From: JASHUC01 sp963849095
GTDB lineage: Bacteria > Pseudomonadota > Gammaproteobacteria > Steroidobacterales > Steroidobacteraceae
Assembly: GCA_963849095.1 (NCBI GenBank)
Contig: CAWKGA010000008.1
Span: 496,001-560,000 of the forward strand
DNA length: 64,000 nt
Reading direction: 5' to 3'
Positions within the stretch are counted from its first letter, which is position 1. The number at the start of each line of letters is the position of its first letter. Of this stretch, positions 34,027 to 43,222 are shown piece by piece. Made by a program: the position numbers and the translations under genes. The notes below the pieces were generated by a model that was given only the letters and a program-made list of their open reading frames with translations, searched no databases and had not been told where the DNA came from.

Positions 34027-34449
34027 TCAAGGAAGGGTGTGGAACTGCTGCCTCATCGCGCGATAGTCGATCGGGCGGATCTGCGTGATGTAGCAGTGCT
34101 GGTCGCGGAACGTGACGGCATCGATGCGGCGCGTCACCAGGTGGGACTCCGAGGTGACCCGGATCCGGAAGGCGTATTGGAGGCCGACACATGCTGGCCA
34201 TACGGTGATGAGGTACGCGTCGTCGATGTCTGTCCACAGGACGAGCTGCCGTGCCCCGAGCGGCTTCCACGAGTAGTAGTGCTCGAGGTAGGTGAAGGTC
34301 TCGATGGGCGGCCCCGCGAACTGCAGGTAATGCGCCTGTTCCTCAGGAGTGGCGGCGGGGGGGGTGGGGGTGGTTGTACAGGCGGCCACCAGCACGCCGA
34401 GGCCGAGCGAGGCGCCTCTCGCCAACAGAGCCAGTTTCGATCGTGACAC
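34027..34449 (-). CDS. Small lipoprotein, DUF6491-like
   Basis: About 140 residues. I choose GTG 34449, which has GGGGAG eight bases upstream and gives a clean lipoprotein signal (MSRSKLALLARGASLGLG then LVAAC). Earlier ATGs would add an odd hydrophilic stretch. After a Thr/Pro spacer the mature part has FAGPPIETF, a WKPLGARQLVLWTD strand, and two Cys (PACVGL and DQHCYITQIRPIDY). This is the layout I associate with DUF6491 lipoproteins. Function is unknown. Confidence 0.65.
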   Translation of the reverse strand: MSRSKLALLARGASLGLGVLVAACTTTPTPPAATPEEQAHYLQFAGPPIETFTYLEHYYSWKPLGARQLVLWTDIDDAYLITVWPACVGLQYAFRIRVTSESHLVTRRIDAVTFRDQHCYITQIRPIDYRAMRQQFHTLP

Positions 34450-34575
34450 GACTGTTCTCCCCGGGGTCTTCGCACCGTCACCCATATCGTTAACGGGCAA
34501 ACGTTCTCGCGGGTCCGGCGTTGACGCGCGGACTCCTCGAGGCGCCGATCACGGTGGAGCTTAATCGGAGGAGAC

Positions 34576-35628
34576 TCACCGGTCCAGCTCGCGGCACAGT
34601 GCCCGATTGCCAGCCAGGGCCGCGAGCTCCCTCAGGCGTTTCGCCTGCTCCGGCCGCGCGGGGCGAAAGCTCGGATGGGAGGCGAGACGCCGCGCGAGCG
34701 TCTCGAGGGCTCTGCCGTTGTCCTGCTCGCCGAGCAGACGGTCGAGATAGTCGCTCACGAGCCGGTCGGTGACGACGGGAGGTTCCCACTTCATCGTCGA
34801 GGCGATGAGCGCGTCGAATTCCGCATCCCCGCGCTCGCCGCGGCCGTGGATGGCGATCCAGCGCTCGATCTCGCTCCAGGAGTCCTTCGTCCTGCCAAGC
34901 CGCAGCTGCGCGAAGCTACGATCGAGCATGTGCCGGCGCTCCAGCACATGCTCGCGCAGCTCCCGCTCGGCGCGCCACTCCTCCCGCGTGCGGATGGAGA
35001 GCCCGAGCATCAGGCGGTTCTCGTGCACGGCCCCGCCGATCAGTGCGAAGACGAAGAGGAGAGCCAGCTGGCCCATCGCCAGAGTGAGGACGAGTGGCGC
35101 GTCGGCGCGCACGAGGGCGTAGAGCCCTGCGCCGAGGGCGAGCGTCGCGAGGACGAGCCAGGCGTAATGGCGCCCCAGTTCGCGGATTAATTTCGCGAGC
35201 GCCACGGGCGAGGCCGCGTGGAATGGATTGGCGCTGATGCCGAGCACCGCGACGCTCGCAGGCAGCGCCGCGAGGAGCACTGCGCCGGAGAGGATGAGGC
35301 CGGGCCAACCGGCCACCGATCGCACGAAGCCAACGATCATGCAGCCGACCGCGATCAGGACCAGCTCGGCGAGCGGACGCTGCTCGTCGAATGGATGGAC
35401 CATCTCGAGCGACAGGACGGGCGGCTCGTCCTCTCCGGCGATCGCCGCATCGAGCAGCACGAAGCAGTACTTGAAGAACCAGGAGACGAGGATCACGGCG
35501 ACGGGAATGCCCATCAAGCGCATCATGCCCATCAAGGGCGTGCCGATGGCAAGTCTCAGGCCCACGGTGAACAGGGCCACCAGAATCAAAGGAGCCGGCC
35601 GCAGCGGCAGGAGGATATAGCGCTTCAT
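34576..35628 (-). CDS. Integral membrane protein with a helical cytoplasmic tail, unknown
   Basis: About 350 residues from ATG 35628, just before a basic MKRYILLPLRP start; upstream codons look non-coding. Five or six hydrophobic segments occupy the first 220 residues. The rest is a charged helical domain (TREEWRAERELREHVLERR), ending in a tetratricopeptide-like stretch with LLGEQDNGRALETLARRLASHP. I recognise no family. It may be an envelope-associated scaffold. It is divergent from RecQ. Confidence 0.65.
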   Translation of the reverse strand: MKRYILLPLRPAPLILVALFTVGLRLAIGTPLMGMMRLMGIPVAVILVSWFFKYCFVLLDAAIAGEDEPPVLSLEMVHPFDEQRPLAELVLIAVGCMIVGFVRSVAGWPGLILSGAVLLAALPASVAVLGISANPFHAASPVALAKLIRELGRHYAWLVLATLALGAGLYALVRADAPLVLTLAMGQLALLFVFALIGGAVHENRLMLGLSIRTREEWRAERELREHVLERRHMLDRSFAQLRLGRTKDSWSEIERWIAIHGRGERGDAEFDALIASTMKWEPPVVTDRLVSDYLDRLLGEQDNGRALETLARRLASHPSFRPARPEQAKRLRELAALAGNRALCRELDR

Positions 35629-35794
35629 CGCGTAGACAGTGCTCGATGATCGTGGCGCGGCGGATGATCCTGGCGTCGAGATGGTCGTGGCGCCGTGATG
35701 ATAGTACCGCGGCGAATGCATCGATAATCGCCGAAAGACGGCGGAAATGAAGCTCGCGCGTCCCGGATTGTGCGCCATTCGTCTAAACTCCGGC

Positions 35795-37666
35795 ATGGAC
35801 GTCGAAGAGCGCGCAGCGCAGATCTTGAGGGAAGTTTTCGGCTACTCCGATTTTCGCGGGGAGCAGCGCGAGATCATCGGGCGGCTGATCGCGGGCGAAG
35901 ATGCGCTCGTGCTGATGCCGACGGGCGGGGGCAAGTCCCTGTGCTACCAGATTCCGGCGATGGTCCGGGACGGTATGGGGGTCGTCGTCTCGCCGCTCAT
36001 CGCGCTGATGCAGGACCAGGTGGCGGCCTTGCGCGAGGCCGGTGTTCGCGCCGCCGCGCTCAACTCCTCGATGAGCTGGCCGGAGGTGGCCGCCGTCGAG
36101 CGCCGGGCCCGCGCCGGCGAGCTCGATCTGCTCTACGTTGCGCCCGAGCGGCTGCTCACCGAGCGCTGCCTCGCGCTGCTCGATTCCACGCCGCTCGCGC
36201 TGTTCGCCATCGACGAGGCGCACTGCGTCTCGCAGTGGGGCCACGACTTCCGCCCGGAGTACATCGCGCTCGCGGTGCTCGCGGAGCGCTATGGAAGCGT
36301 GCCGCGCATCGCGCTCACCGCGACGGCCGACGCCGTGACTCGCAAGGAGATCATCGAGCGCCTCAAGCTGCGCGGGGCTCGCGTGTTCGTATCGAGCTTC
36401 GATCGGCCCAACATCCGCTATCGCATCGCGGAGAAGGACAACCCGCGCAAGCAGCTCCTTCATTTCCTGCGCGCCGAGCACCCTCTGGAGTCCGGCATCG
36501 TCTACTGCCTGACGCGCGCCTCGGTCGAGGAGACCGCCCGGTTCCTCGTCGAGAACGGTGTGCCGGCGCGGCCCTATCACGCCGGCCTCGACAGCCGCAT
36601 CCGCGAGGAGAACCAGGGCCGCTTCATTCGCGAGGACGGGCTCGTCATGGTCGCGACCATCGCGTTCGGCATGGGCATCGACAAGCCGGATGTGCGTTTC
36701 GTCGCCCATCTCGATCTGCCGAAGAGCATCGAGGGCTACTACCAGGAGACCGGCCGCGCCGGGCGCGATGGACTGCCGGCCGACGCCTGGATGGTCTACG
36801 GACTCGCGGACGTCGTGCAGCAGCGCCGGATGATCGAGCAGTCCGAGGCTGACGAGGAGTACAAACGGACCGCGACGGCGAAGCTCGACGCCGTTCTGGG
36901 CCTCTGCGAGACCACGCAGTGCCGCCGCGTGCGCCTGCTCGATTACTTCGGCGAGGCGAGCTCGCCCTGCGGCAATTGCGACAACTGTCTCGAGCCGCCC
37001 GGAGAATGGGACGGCACGGAGGCGGCGCAGAAGCTCATGTCCTGCGTCGCGCGCTGCGAGATGGCGAGCGGCTTCACCTTCGGCGCCCAGCACACCATCG
37101 ACATCCTGCGGGGTAACCGGACGCCGAAGGTCGAGCAGTTTCGCCACGAGCGCCTGAGCACCTTCGGGATCGGAGCGGACCTCGAGGTGGCCCAGTGGCG
37201 CTCCGTCCTTCGCCAGCTCGTGATGAGGCGGCTCGTCCACGTGGACCTCGAGCGCTACAGCGTGCTCCGCCTGACGCCGGCGAGCCGCGAGGTGCTGCGA
37301 GGCGAGCAGCGGATCCTGTTGCGCCGGCCGACGGAGCGGCCCGTGGCGAAGCGGTCCCGCCGGGCCGTGGATCGGTCGCGGATGGTTCAGGTCGAGGCGG
37401 TGACGAATGATGCAGCGGCGAACGAGGCAGCGGCGAACGAGGCAGCGGATCGAGCGCTCTACGAGGCGTTGCGCTCGTGGCGCTTGCAGATTGCTCGCGA
37501 GCACGGCGTCCCGGCCTACACCGTCTTTCACGACGCGACGCTCACGGAGGTCGCGCGCCGCCGGCCGCGATCAACGGACGAGCTGCGGTCGATTTCCGGG
37601 ATCGGCGCCGCAAAACTGGAGCGCTATGGCGCCACGCTGCTCGAGATCGTCGGGCGCGCGATGTAA
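35795..37666 (+). CDS. recQ: ATP-dependent DNA helicase RecQ
   Basis: About 623 residues. ATG 35795 aligns with the usual RecQ start (QILREVFGYSDFRGEQ). Motifs: Walker A TGGGKSLCYQIPA, the DEAH box DEAHCVSQWGHDFRPEY, and the helicase C-terminal QETGRAGRDG. The zinc-binding CRRVRLLDYFGE ... CGNCDNC, a winged-helix RQC domain and a C-terminal HRDC domain (PAYTVFHDATLTEVA) follow. It unwinds DNA in recombination and fork repair. A short Ala/Asn/Glu repeat makes the linker before HRDC. The ribosome site is weak. Confidence 0.95.
   Translation: MDVEERAAQILREVFGYSDFRGEQREIIGRLIAGEDALVLMPTGGGKSLCYQIPAMVRDGMGVVVSPLIALMQDQVAALREAGVRAAALNSSMSWPEVAAVERRARAGELDLLYVAPERLLTERCLALLDSTPLALFAIDEAHCVSQWGHDFRPEYIALAVLAERYGSVPRIALTATADAVTRKEIIERLKLRGARVFVSSFDRPNIRYRIAEKDNPRKQLLHFLRAEHPLESGIVYCLTRASVEETARFLVENGVPARPYHAGLDSRIREENQGRFIREDGLVMVATIAFGMGIDKPDVRFVAHLDLPKSIEGYYQETGRAGRDGLPADAWMVYGLADVVQQRRMIEQSEADEEYKRTATAKLDAVLGLCETTQCRRVRLLDYFGEASSPCGNCDNCLEPPGEWDGTEAAQKLMSCVARCEMASGFTFGAQHTIDILRGNRTPKVEQFRHERLSTFGIGADLEVAQWRSVLRQLVMRRLVHVDLERYSVLRLTPASREVLRGEQRILLRRPTERPVAKRSRRAVDRSRMVQVEAVTNDAAANEAAANEAADRALYEALRSWRLQIAREHGVPAYTVFHDATLTEVARRRPRSTDELRSISGIGAAKLERYGATLLEIVGRAM
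37412..37450 (+). repeat. 15-base tandem repeat in the recQ linker
   Basis: GCAGCGGCGAACGAG occurs at 37412-37426 and again at 37427-37441, with a partial third copy. It encodes AAANE units between the RQC and HRDC domains. A 15-base step keeps frame, so copy number may vary harmlessly between strains. Confidence 0.6.
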
Positions 37667-37816
37667 CGGTGCGCTTGCCGGACGAGGGGCCTGTGCGGGA
37701 GCGGGCCCGCCGGATGGGGCCGCCGCGCGTCCGTAGTGTGACCGGCCGCACAGAGTCGGGCGCCGATGGTGACCGCGGTCATCTGGTGTCCGGGCCGAGC
37801 CGCGGATAATGGCGGA

Positions 37817-38971
37817 ATGGCAGGCGGTGGTCACACGACGGTTATTCGACGCGTCCTCGAGCGGCGCACCGAGAAGCCTCCGACGGAGGAGGGAACCACG
37901 GCGACCGTCGCCGTGATGCTCCGGGTGCTGCCGCCGCCGAAGGCGCTGCTCGTGTTCTCCGACGCGCTGCTCCTCGAGCAGATCGAGCGGTACGTGACTG
38001 CCGATGTGCTCGATGCCGAGGTCCTCAACGATGAGCAGGAGGCCCTGCGACGGCTCAATGCCGAGTTTCGGCCCGTCGTGTTGACCGACAATCTCGAGTT
38101 CATTCGACGCTTGAAGGCGCGCCCGGCGGCACGCGCACCCTTCGTTCTATATATCTCCGAGCTCGACGAGGCGGGGGAGCGAGACGCCGGACTCGGCGCC
38201 GGAGCGGACGAGTGCATCGGCAGGCGGGCGGCCGGTCGCGAGCTCGTCGCACGCGTCGGCTCGGCCCGCCGTATCGCGGAGCTCGAGACCGTCCTCCGAA
38301 TCACGCTCGAGGAGAACCGGCAGCTCTCCACGACGGATGAGCTCACGCGTACCGCGAGCCGGCGCTTCTTCGGCAAGCACTTCCCGCGTGAAGTGGAGCG
38401 GGCGGCGCGCTACGGACGCGCGCTGTCGCTCATTCTCTGCGACATCGATCACTTCAAGGACATCAACGATACGCTCGGTCATCCCTCTGGCGATCAGGTG
38501 CTGCGGGATTTCGGCGACCGGCTGAAGCTCGGATTGCGGAACGGCGTGGACTGGGTCGCCCGCATCGGTGGCGAGGAATTCGTCATCGTCACGCCCGAGA
38601 GCGGTTACGAGGCGGCCCTCGAGGTCGCCCGCAAGCTCCGCACGGGGATCTCGCAGAAGCCGTTCAAAATCGCGGAACGCTCTCTGCAGGTGACGGCCAG
38701 CTTCGGTGTTTGCGGGATCGACCGAGTGCCCGCCGGCGAGCGCCGCCTTGGCGAGAGGATGTTGAAGATCGCGGATCAGGCGCTCTATCGCAGCAAGGGC
38801 GCCGGCCGCGACCGCGTCACGGCGACCCGCCTCGAGCTGGGATCGAGTTCCCGTGCGCCTCGCCCCGCGGGCGTCCGGCCCGCCGCGTCTGAGCCGCCGG
38901 AACTTACCCTGATGGACGACCCCGCCCCGCCGCAAGAGCCGACTCGCGTCATGCGCGTCAAGCGCCCTTAA
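37817..38971 (+). CDS. Diguanylate cyclase with degenerate receiver domain
   Basis: About 384 residues from ATG 37817; ATG 37916 is an alternative. The N-terminal half folds like a response-regulator receiver (ALLVFSDALLLEQI ... VVLTDNLEF ... AGADECIG). It lacks the usual paired acidic residues and the conserved Lys. The C-terminal GGDEF domain has DELT, CDIDHFKDINDTLGHPSGDQ and an intact IGGEEF, so it should make cyclic di-GMP. The inhibitory RxxD site five residues before is NxxD, so product feedback is probably lost. A disordered Pro-rich tail follows. It precedes a NarL-type regulator. Confidence 0.85.
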   Translation: MAGGGHTTVIRRVLERRTEKPPTEEGTTATVAVMLRVLPPPKALLVFSDALLLEQIERYVTADVLDAEVLNDEQEALRRLNAEFRPVVLTDNLEFIRRLKARPAARAPFVLYISELDEAGERDAGLGAGADECIGRRAAGRELVARVGSARRIAELETVLRITLEENRQLSTTDELTRTASRRFFGKHFPREVERAARYGRALSLILCDIDHFKDINDTLGHPSGDQVLRDFGDRLKLGLRNGVDWVARIGGEEFVIVTPESGYEAALEVARKLRTGISQKPFKIAERSLQVTASFGVCGIDRVPAGERRLGERMLKIADQALYRSKGAGRDRVTATRLELGSSSRAPRPAGVRPAASEPPELTLMDDPAPPQEPTRVMRVKRP

Positions 38972-39086
38972 GCGAGCGGCCTCTATGGGATAAGCTTGCA
39001 GGCTCGAGCGCGGGTCGGCCTCGGCATCCCGTGAGGTTGGGGGAGGTCGCGCTCGAGCGTTAGTCACGAGAGCGCGAGGCACGCGG

Positions 39087-39689
39087 ATGATCCGAGTCCT
39101 GCTCGCCGAAGACCAGGCCATGGTGCGCGGCGCCCTCACCGCGTTGCTCGGCCTCGAGCCCGATATCGAGGTGCTCGGGAGCTCACCGGATGGAGCGGCC
39201 GCCTGGACGGAGGTGCAGCGGCTTCGTCCCGACGTGATCATCACCGACATCGAGATGCCGGGTCTCACGGGACTCGAGCTGGCCGCGCGGGTGCGGGAGC
39301 AGCGGCTGCCGAGCAAGGTCATCATCGTCACGACGTTCGTGCGCGCGGGTTACTTGCGCCGGGCGCTCGATGCCGGCGTCGCGGGCTATCTGCTCAAGGA
39401 TGCGCCGGCCGATCAGCTCGCCGATGCGGTCCGCAAGGTGCACAGAGGGGGCCGCGTGATCGATCCGCAGCTCGCGGCCGAGGCGTGGACGGAGGCTGAC
39501 CCGCTCAACGAGCGCGAGCGCCAGGTCCTGAGGCTGGCCGGAGAAGGACTATCGGCCGCAGACATCGCGCTGCGGCTCAGCCTCTCGCAGGGAACGGTGC
39601 GAAATTATCTCTCCGAGGCGATCGGCAAGCTCGAGGTCGGCAATCGCATCGAGGCATACCGGCTCGCGCGGCAGAAGGGATGGTTGTGA
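39087..39689 (+). CDS. NarL/LuxR-type response regulator
   Basis: 200 residues. The receiver has acidic residues at AEDQ, phospho-acceptor Asp54 in IITDIEMPG, Thr in VTTF and Lys in LLKDAP. The C-terminal LuxR helix-turn-helix starts PLNERERQVLRLAGEGLSA and ends with the recognition part SQGTVRNYLSEAIGKL. It resembles the DesR group. No histidine kinase is in the window, so it is an orphan here. It may control the flavoprotein/cupin genes just downstream (46 bases) or genes elsewhere. Confidence 0.9.
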   Translation: MIRVLLAEDQAMVRGALTALLGLEPDIEVLGSSPDGAAAWTEVQRLRPDVIITDIEMPGLTGLELAARVREQRLPSKVIIVTTFVRAGYLRRALDAGVAGYLLKDAPADQLADAVRKVHRGGRVIDPQLAAEAWTEADPLNERERQVLRLAGEGLSAADIALRLSLSQGTVRNYLSEAIGKLEVGNRIEAYRLARQKGWL

Positions 39690-39735
39690 CACGATACGCG
39701 CTCGGCGCCAGAGGAGCGGACGAGGAAACGAGACG

Positions 39736-41151
39736 ATGACGACCACCCCCGTGTACGACCTGGTAGTGCTCGGCTGCGGCGCGGCGGGCTTGTCGGCCGC
39801 GGTGAGCTATGCAGCCGCGGCGAGATCGTCGGGACGGCAAGGCCGCATCGCCGTGGTGGAGCGCGCCTGCCGCGAGGAGCGTGGGGGCGCCACCCGCTGG
39901 ACCAGCGCGTGGTTCCGAATCACGGAGGATCGCCGGCTCGACCCGGCGTTCGTCGGCGAGATGAATGCAGTGTCCGGCGGCAGGGCCGACCTCGACTACT
40001 GCCGCACGCTCGAGCGAGAGGTCACGCAGACCCTCGAATTCCTCGAGCAGAACGCCGTCCCCCTCACGTACTTCAAGCAGCCGTTCCCGAACCGAAACAC
40101 GGGCGGCGGCCTCGGGATGCCCGTGGGCGGCGGCGCGGGCATCGTCGAGGGCCTGGCTGGCGTCGTCGATCGCACGCCGGGCGCCGAGATTCTCTACGAG
40201 ACGGAGGCGGTGCGCCTCAGCGTCTCCGCGGCCGGGCGCGTCGATGGGGCCGTCGTGCGCGGCCGCGACGGACTGGTGAGAACGCTCCCTGCCGCGGCCG
40301 TGGTGATTGCTTGCGGAGGCTTCGAGGGCAATCCGGAGATGCTGACGCGATACCTCGGGGACCGGGCCTGCGATCTGCCCGTCATTGCGCCGACGCTCAG
40401 GAACAACACGGGTGACGGCCTGCGCATGGCGCTCGAGATCGGAGCCGCGGCAGCCGGGCAGTTCGACATGTTTCACGGCGAGCCGATCGACGCGCGCTCG
40501 AGCAAGCCGGACGCCGTGGTCTATGCCTATCCTTTCGGCATCCTCGTCAACGGCCGCGCGGAGCGCTTCTGCGACGAAGGCCGCGACAGCTTCGATTCCA
40601 CGTTCGAGGAGATCGCCTACGAGATCTGGCGCAACCAGGAGCAGAAGGCGTTCTTCATCGGTGATCGAACGACGCTCGACATCGAGCCGGTGCAGGCGAT
40701 CCTGCTCACCGACCAGCCGCCCGTCAGGGCGGACACGCTCCGCGGGCTCGCTCTCGAGCTCGCACTCGATCCGGGAGCGCTGGAGCGGACGGTCGCTGCC
40801 TACAACGCGGCGATCGGCCCTGGCCAGTTCGATGCGCATCGGTTCGACGGCCGGGCCACCCGGGGGCTCGTGCCGCCGAAGTCGAACTGGGCCTTTCCTC
40901 TCGAGCGGCCACCCTACATCGGCTATCCGCTCACCTGCGCCATCACGTTCACCTTCGGCGGCGTTCGCACCGATAGTCGTGCTCGAGTGCTCACGCCCTC
41001 GGGGACGGCGATCCCCGGACTGTATGCGGCGGGTGAGGTCACCGGCCTCTACTATCACCACTATCCCGCGGGCACGTCGGTGTTGCGATCCGCGACATTC
41101 GGCCGCATCGCCGGCGCTGACGCCGCGCGGAGCGGGGCGGCCGCGGCCTGA
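39736..41151 (+). CDS. FAD-dependent oxidoreductase (fumarate reductase / 3-ketosteroid dehydrogenase family)
   Basis: 471 residues. The N-terminal Rossmann motif is VVLGCGAAGLSAAVSYAA, followed by a GGATRWTSAWFR segment. A C-terminal FAD motif reads TPSGTAIPGLYAAGEVTG, and the substrate-domain GGVRTD precedes it. The family includes fumarate reductase flavoproteins, tricarballylate dehydrogenase TcuA and 3-ketosteroid dehydrogenases. No signal peptide or haem domain is present. It is followed at 17 bases by a cupin gene and probably shares its transcript. Confidence 0.88.
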   Translation: MTTTPVYDLVVLGCGAAGLSAAVSYAAAARSSGRQGRIAVVERACREERGGATRWTSAWFRITEDRRLDPAFVGEMNAVSGGRADLDYCRTLEREVTQTLEFLEQNAVPLTYFKQPFPNRNTGGGLGMPVGGGAGIVEGLAGVVDRTPGAEILYETEAVRLSVSAAGRVDGAVVRGRDGLVRTLPAAAVVIACGGFEGNPEMLTRYLGDRACDLPVIAPTLRNNTGDGLRMALEIGAAAAGQFDMFHGEPIDARSSKPDAVVYAYPFGILVNGRAERFCDEGRDSFDSTFEEIAYEIWRNQEQKAFFIGDRTTLDIEPVQAILLTDQPPVRADTLRGLALELALDPGALERTVAAYNAAIGPGQFDAHRFDGRATRGLVPPKSNWAFPLERPPYIGYPLTCAITFTFGGVRTDSRARVLTPSGTAIPGLYAAGEVTGLYYHHYPAGTSVLRSATFGRIAGADAARSGAAAA

Positions 41152-41168
41152 AGCTGAGGAGAGCGCCG

Positions 41169-42020
41169 TTGGACATCGTGTACGCGGACCGGATGGAGTG
41201 GGGCGGGAGCTTGACGGCGCATCGCGCCGGACGCATGACGCACAAGGTGCTCTTCCAGGGCGAGGAGGGGAGCCCTGACAACTACCTCTTCGTCCTCGCC
41301 AACGAGGGCTCCGACTATTACTCGCCGCGCCATCGGCATGCCTGGGATCAGGTGCGCTTCTGCCTCGAGGGCTCGATCCCGATCGGGCGCGATTTGAAGA
41401 TCGACACCGGCGAGATCGGCTATTTCCCCGAGGGGGTGCATTACGGCCCGCAGGAAGGCGGCCCGGACCGCATCGTCCTGCTGCTGCAGGTGGGCGGGGC
41501 GAGCGGCCTCGGCTATTTGAGTCCCGAGCAGCTCGAATTCGGCCGCGAGCGGCTGCTGCGCGAAGGGCTCTTCGAGGAAGGGGTCTTCAAGCGCACGAGC
41601 GGCGAGGGCAAGAAGAACGAGGACGCGTACGAGGCCATCTGGCGCACGGTGACCGGCCGGCCGCTCAGTTACCCGAAGCCGCGCTACAAAGCGCCGGTGG
41701 TCGTGCGTCCGGACGCGTTCGAGTGGCGCGAGGTGGAGGGCATGCTCGGCACACGAAGCAAGTGGCTCGGCATGTTCCCCGAGCGCGATCTGTCGCTCGA
41801 GCTGATCGAGGTGGCGTCGGGATGCGCGTGCACGGCCGAGGCCGTGTCCGAGCGCCGGCTCCTGTTCGTCCGCCGCGGCGAGGGGTACTGCAACGGCGAG
41901 CCCTTTCGCGCCCAGTCGGCCGTGCGGCTCCAGCCGGATGAGGCGGCGAGCCTCACGGCGAGCGCCGCTACGGAACTGCTCGCGATCTCCGTGCCACCGG
42001 TGCGGTCCGCGCGTCCGTGA
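41169..42020 (+). CDS. Cupin-like protein
   Basis: 283 residues. The start is TTG 41169, chosen because GAGGAG stands at the right distance; ATG 41193 is the alternative. The first half has a cupin metal site pattern (SPRHRHAWDQVRFCLEG ... GEIGYFPEGVHYG) with His and Asp/Gln residues. The second half repeats a beta-barrel shape without histidines. This may be an enzyme of the dioxygenase or isomerase kind, or a sensor-like protein. It lies behind a flavoprotein gene, and its last 53 bases overlap the end of the opposite-strand gene. Confidence 0.7.
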   Translation: MDIVYADRMEWGGSLTAHRAGRMTHKVLFQGEEGSPDNYLFVLANEGSDYYSPRHRHAWDQVRFCLEGSIPIGRDLKIDTGEIGYFPEGVHYGPQEGGPDRIVLLLQVGGASGLGYLSPEQLEFGRERLLREGLFEEGVFKRTSGEGKKNEDAYEAIWRTVTGRPLSYPKPRYKAPVVVRPDAFEWREVEGMLGTRSKWLGMFPERDLSLELIEVASGCACTAEAVSERRLLFVRRGEGYCNGEPFRAQSAVRLQPDEAASLTASAATELLAISVPPVRSARP

Positions 42021-43116
42021 CAGGGGATTGCGGCTCGTCGAGATTGGGACGGGACTCGCCTTTGCGCCCGCCGGGCCAGCCGGTCCCGGTCTTGTAGTCC
42101 TGGTCTCCCTTGAACACCGCCTCGATGCGCGTGATCTTGCCGTCCTTGAATTTCCAGGCTTCGGTGTTGAGAACTTCGTTCGGCCACTGGGTGGAGGGCA
42201 TCATCTGATAGGTCCGCCCGTTCGGCATCTTCACGTCCTTGACGGTTCCGCGCCTGCGGAAGTTGAAAACCCCGAACACGATCTGCCGCTGCACGTCCAC
42301 CAGGGGAAAGCGCGGATTGTCGTAGCTGTCGATGAACGCGTAGACACCGGTGTTGAGTTGCCGTGAGCAGCCCATCCCCATGGTGCTCTGCACCGCCGCG
42401 ATCCACTGGTCGCTGTCGGCGATCGTCGCAGGCAGAGGCGGCATCGGCACCGGCGGCTTGTCGTGCGGGCCGAGCGCCATGACGCCTCCGTTCTCGAGCC
42501 GGATGCAGGACTCGGCGAAGGGCGCGAGGCGGCCGTCCTCGAACACCACGGCTCTCAGGTAACCGAGCGCGCCTTGCACGAGCTGCTCGCGCGTGAGGCG
42601 CGTCGCCGCAGGCTCGACCTCGTTCCAGATCGGCTCGACGGGCGGCATCGTCAGGGCGCGCGGCGCGCTGCGATCGACGACGGTCTCGATCTCGGTGATC
42701 CGGCGGCCCGCGATCTTCAGCCGCAGGGCGAGGAAATCGGGAAGACCGTTCTCCCGGATCGCGACATAGGAGGCGACATCCCCCGACTCCGGGTCGTAGA
42801 AGTCGTGGCGGTAGCCCGCAAGGCCGCTGAATGTTCTCCACAGCGCATCTCCGAGCGGCAGGCGCACGCCGTTCTCGGTGAACCGGACGCTCCCGGCAAC
42901 CGGCAGGCGCGAGGGGTCGTGAGCGACGAGCGCCGCGAGATATCGGTCGATGAAGCTCTTCAGGCAGGCTTCGTCGCAGGCCGCCGCGCGGGACGTTGCA
43001 GTGCGGGGGGTTGCCCCGCCCGCGGCCAACGTAGGCGCGGCCGCCGTGCCGACCCAAGCGGCGCTGAGCAGCATCGACGCAGCGAGCGCAGGCCGCGCCA
43101 AAGTCTTCGTTCTCAT
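41968..43116 (-). CDS. Secreted DUF8021-like protein, paralogue 1
   Basis: 382 residues with a signal peptide (MRTKTLARPALAASMLLSAA). The mature start CDEACLKSFIDRYLAALVAHDPSRLP and the FTENGVRLPLGDALW pattern are shared with the protein at 47749. The two halves each look like NTF2/SnoaL cone domains, as in the DUF8021 family known from fungal and bacterial secreted proteins. A Pro/Met-rich loop splits the halves. Function is unknown. It is divergent from CCO3 with 106 bases between the starts. Its 3' end overlaps the cupin gene tail to tail. Confidence 0.7.
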   Translation of the reverse strand: MRTKTLARPALAASMLLSAAWVGTAAAPTLAAGGATPRTATSRAAACDEACLKSFIDRYLAALVAHDPSRLPVAGSVRFTENGVRLPLGDALWRTFSGLAGYRHDFYDPESGDVASYVAIRENGLPDFLALRLKIAGRRITEIETVVDRSAPRALTMPPVEPIWNEVEPAATRLTREQLVQGALGYLRAVVFEDGRLAPFAESCIRLENGGVMALGPHDKPPVPMPPLPATIADSDQWIAAVQSTMGMGCSRQLNTGVYAFIDSYDNPRFPLVDVQRQIVFGVFNFRRRGTVKDVKMPNGRTYQMMPSTQWPNEVLNTEAWKFKDGKITRIEAVFKGDQDYKTGTGWPGGRKGESRPNLDEPQSPVTDARTAPVARRSRAVP

Positions 43117-43222
43117 GGAGGGCCCCTCATTCGTGCGCCGCAGTATACTCTCCGCAACTCGGCCGGCTTGCTCGGCGGCTGCGCGGACCCGCTTGTCGCG
43201 GCGCCGGGAAGGAGTGAGACCC

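Noticed and set aside
41169..42020. Treating the cupin protein as the missing ring-cleavage dioxygenase
   Set aside because: Only one half has metal-binding type residues and no gentisate- or homogentisate-dioxygenase signature is visible.
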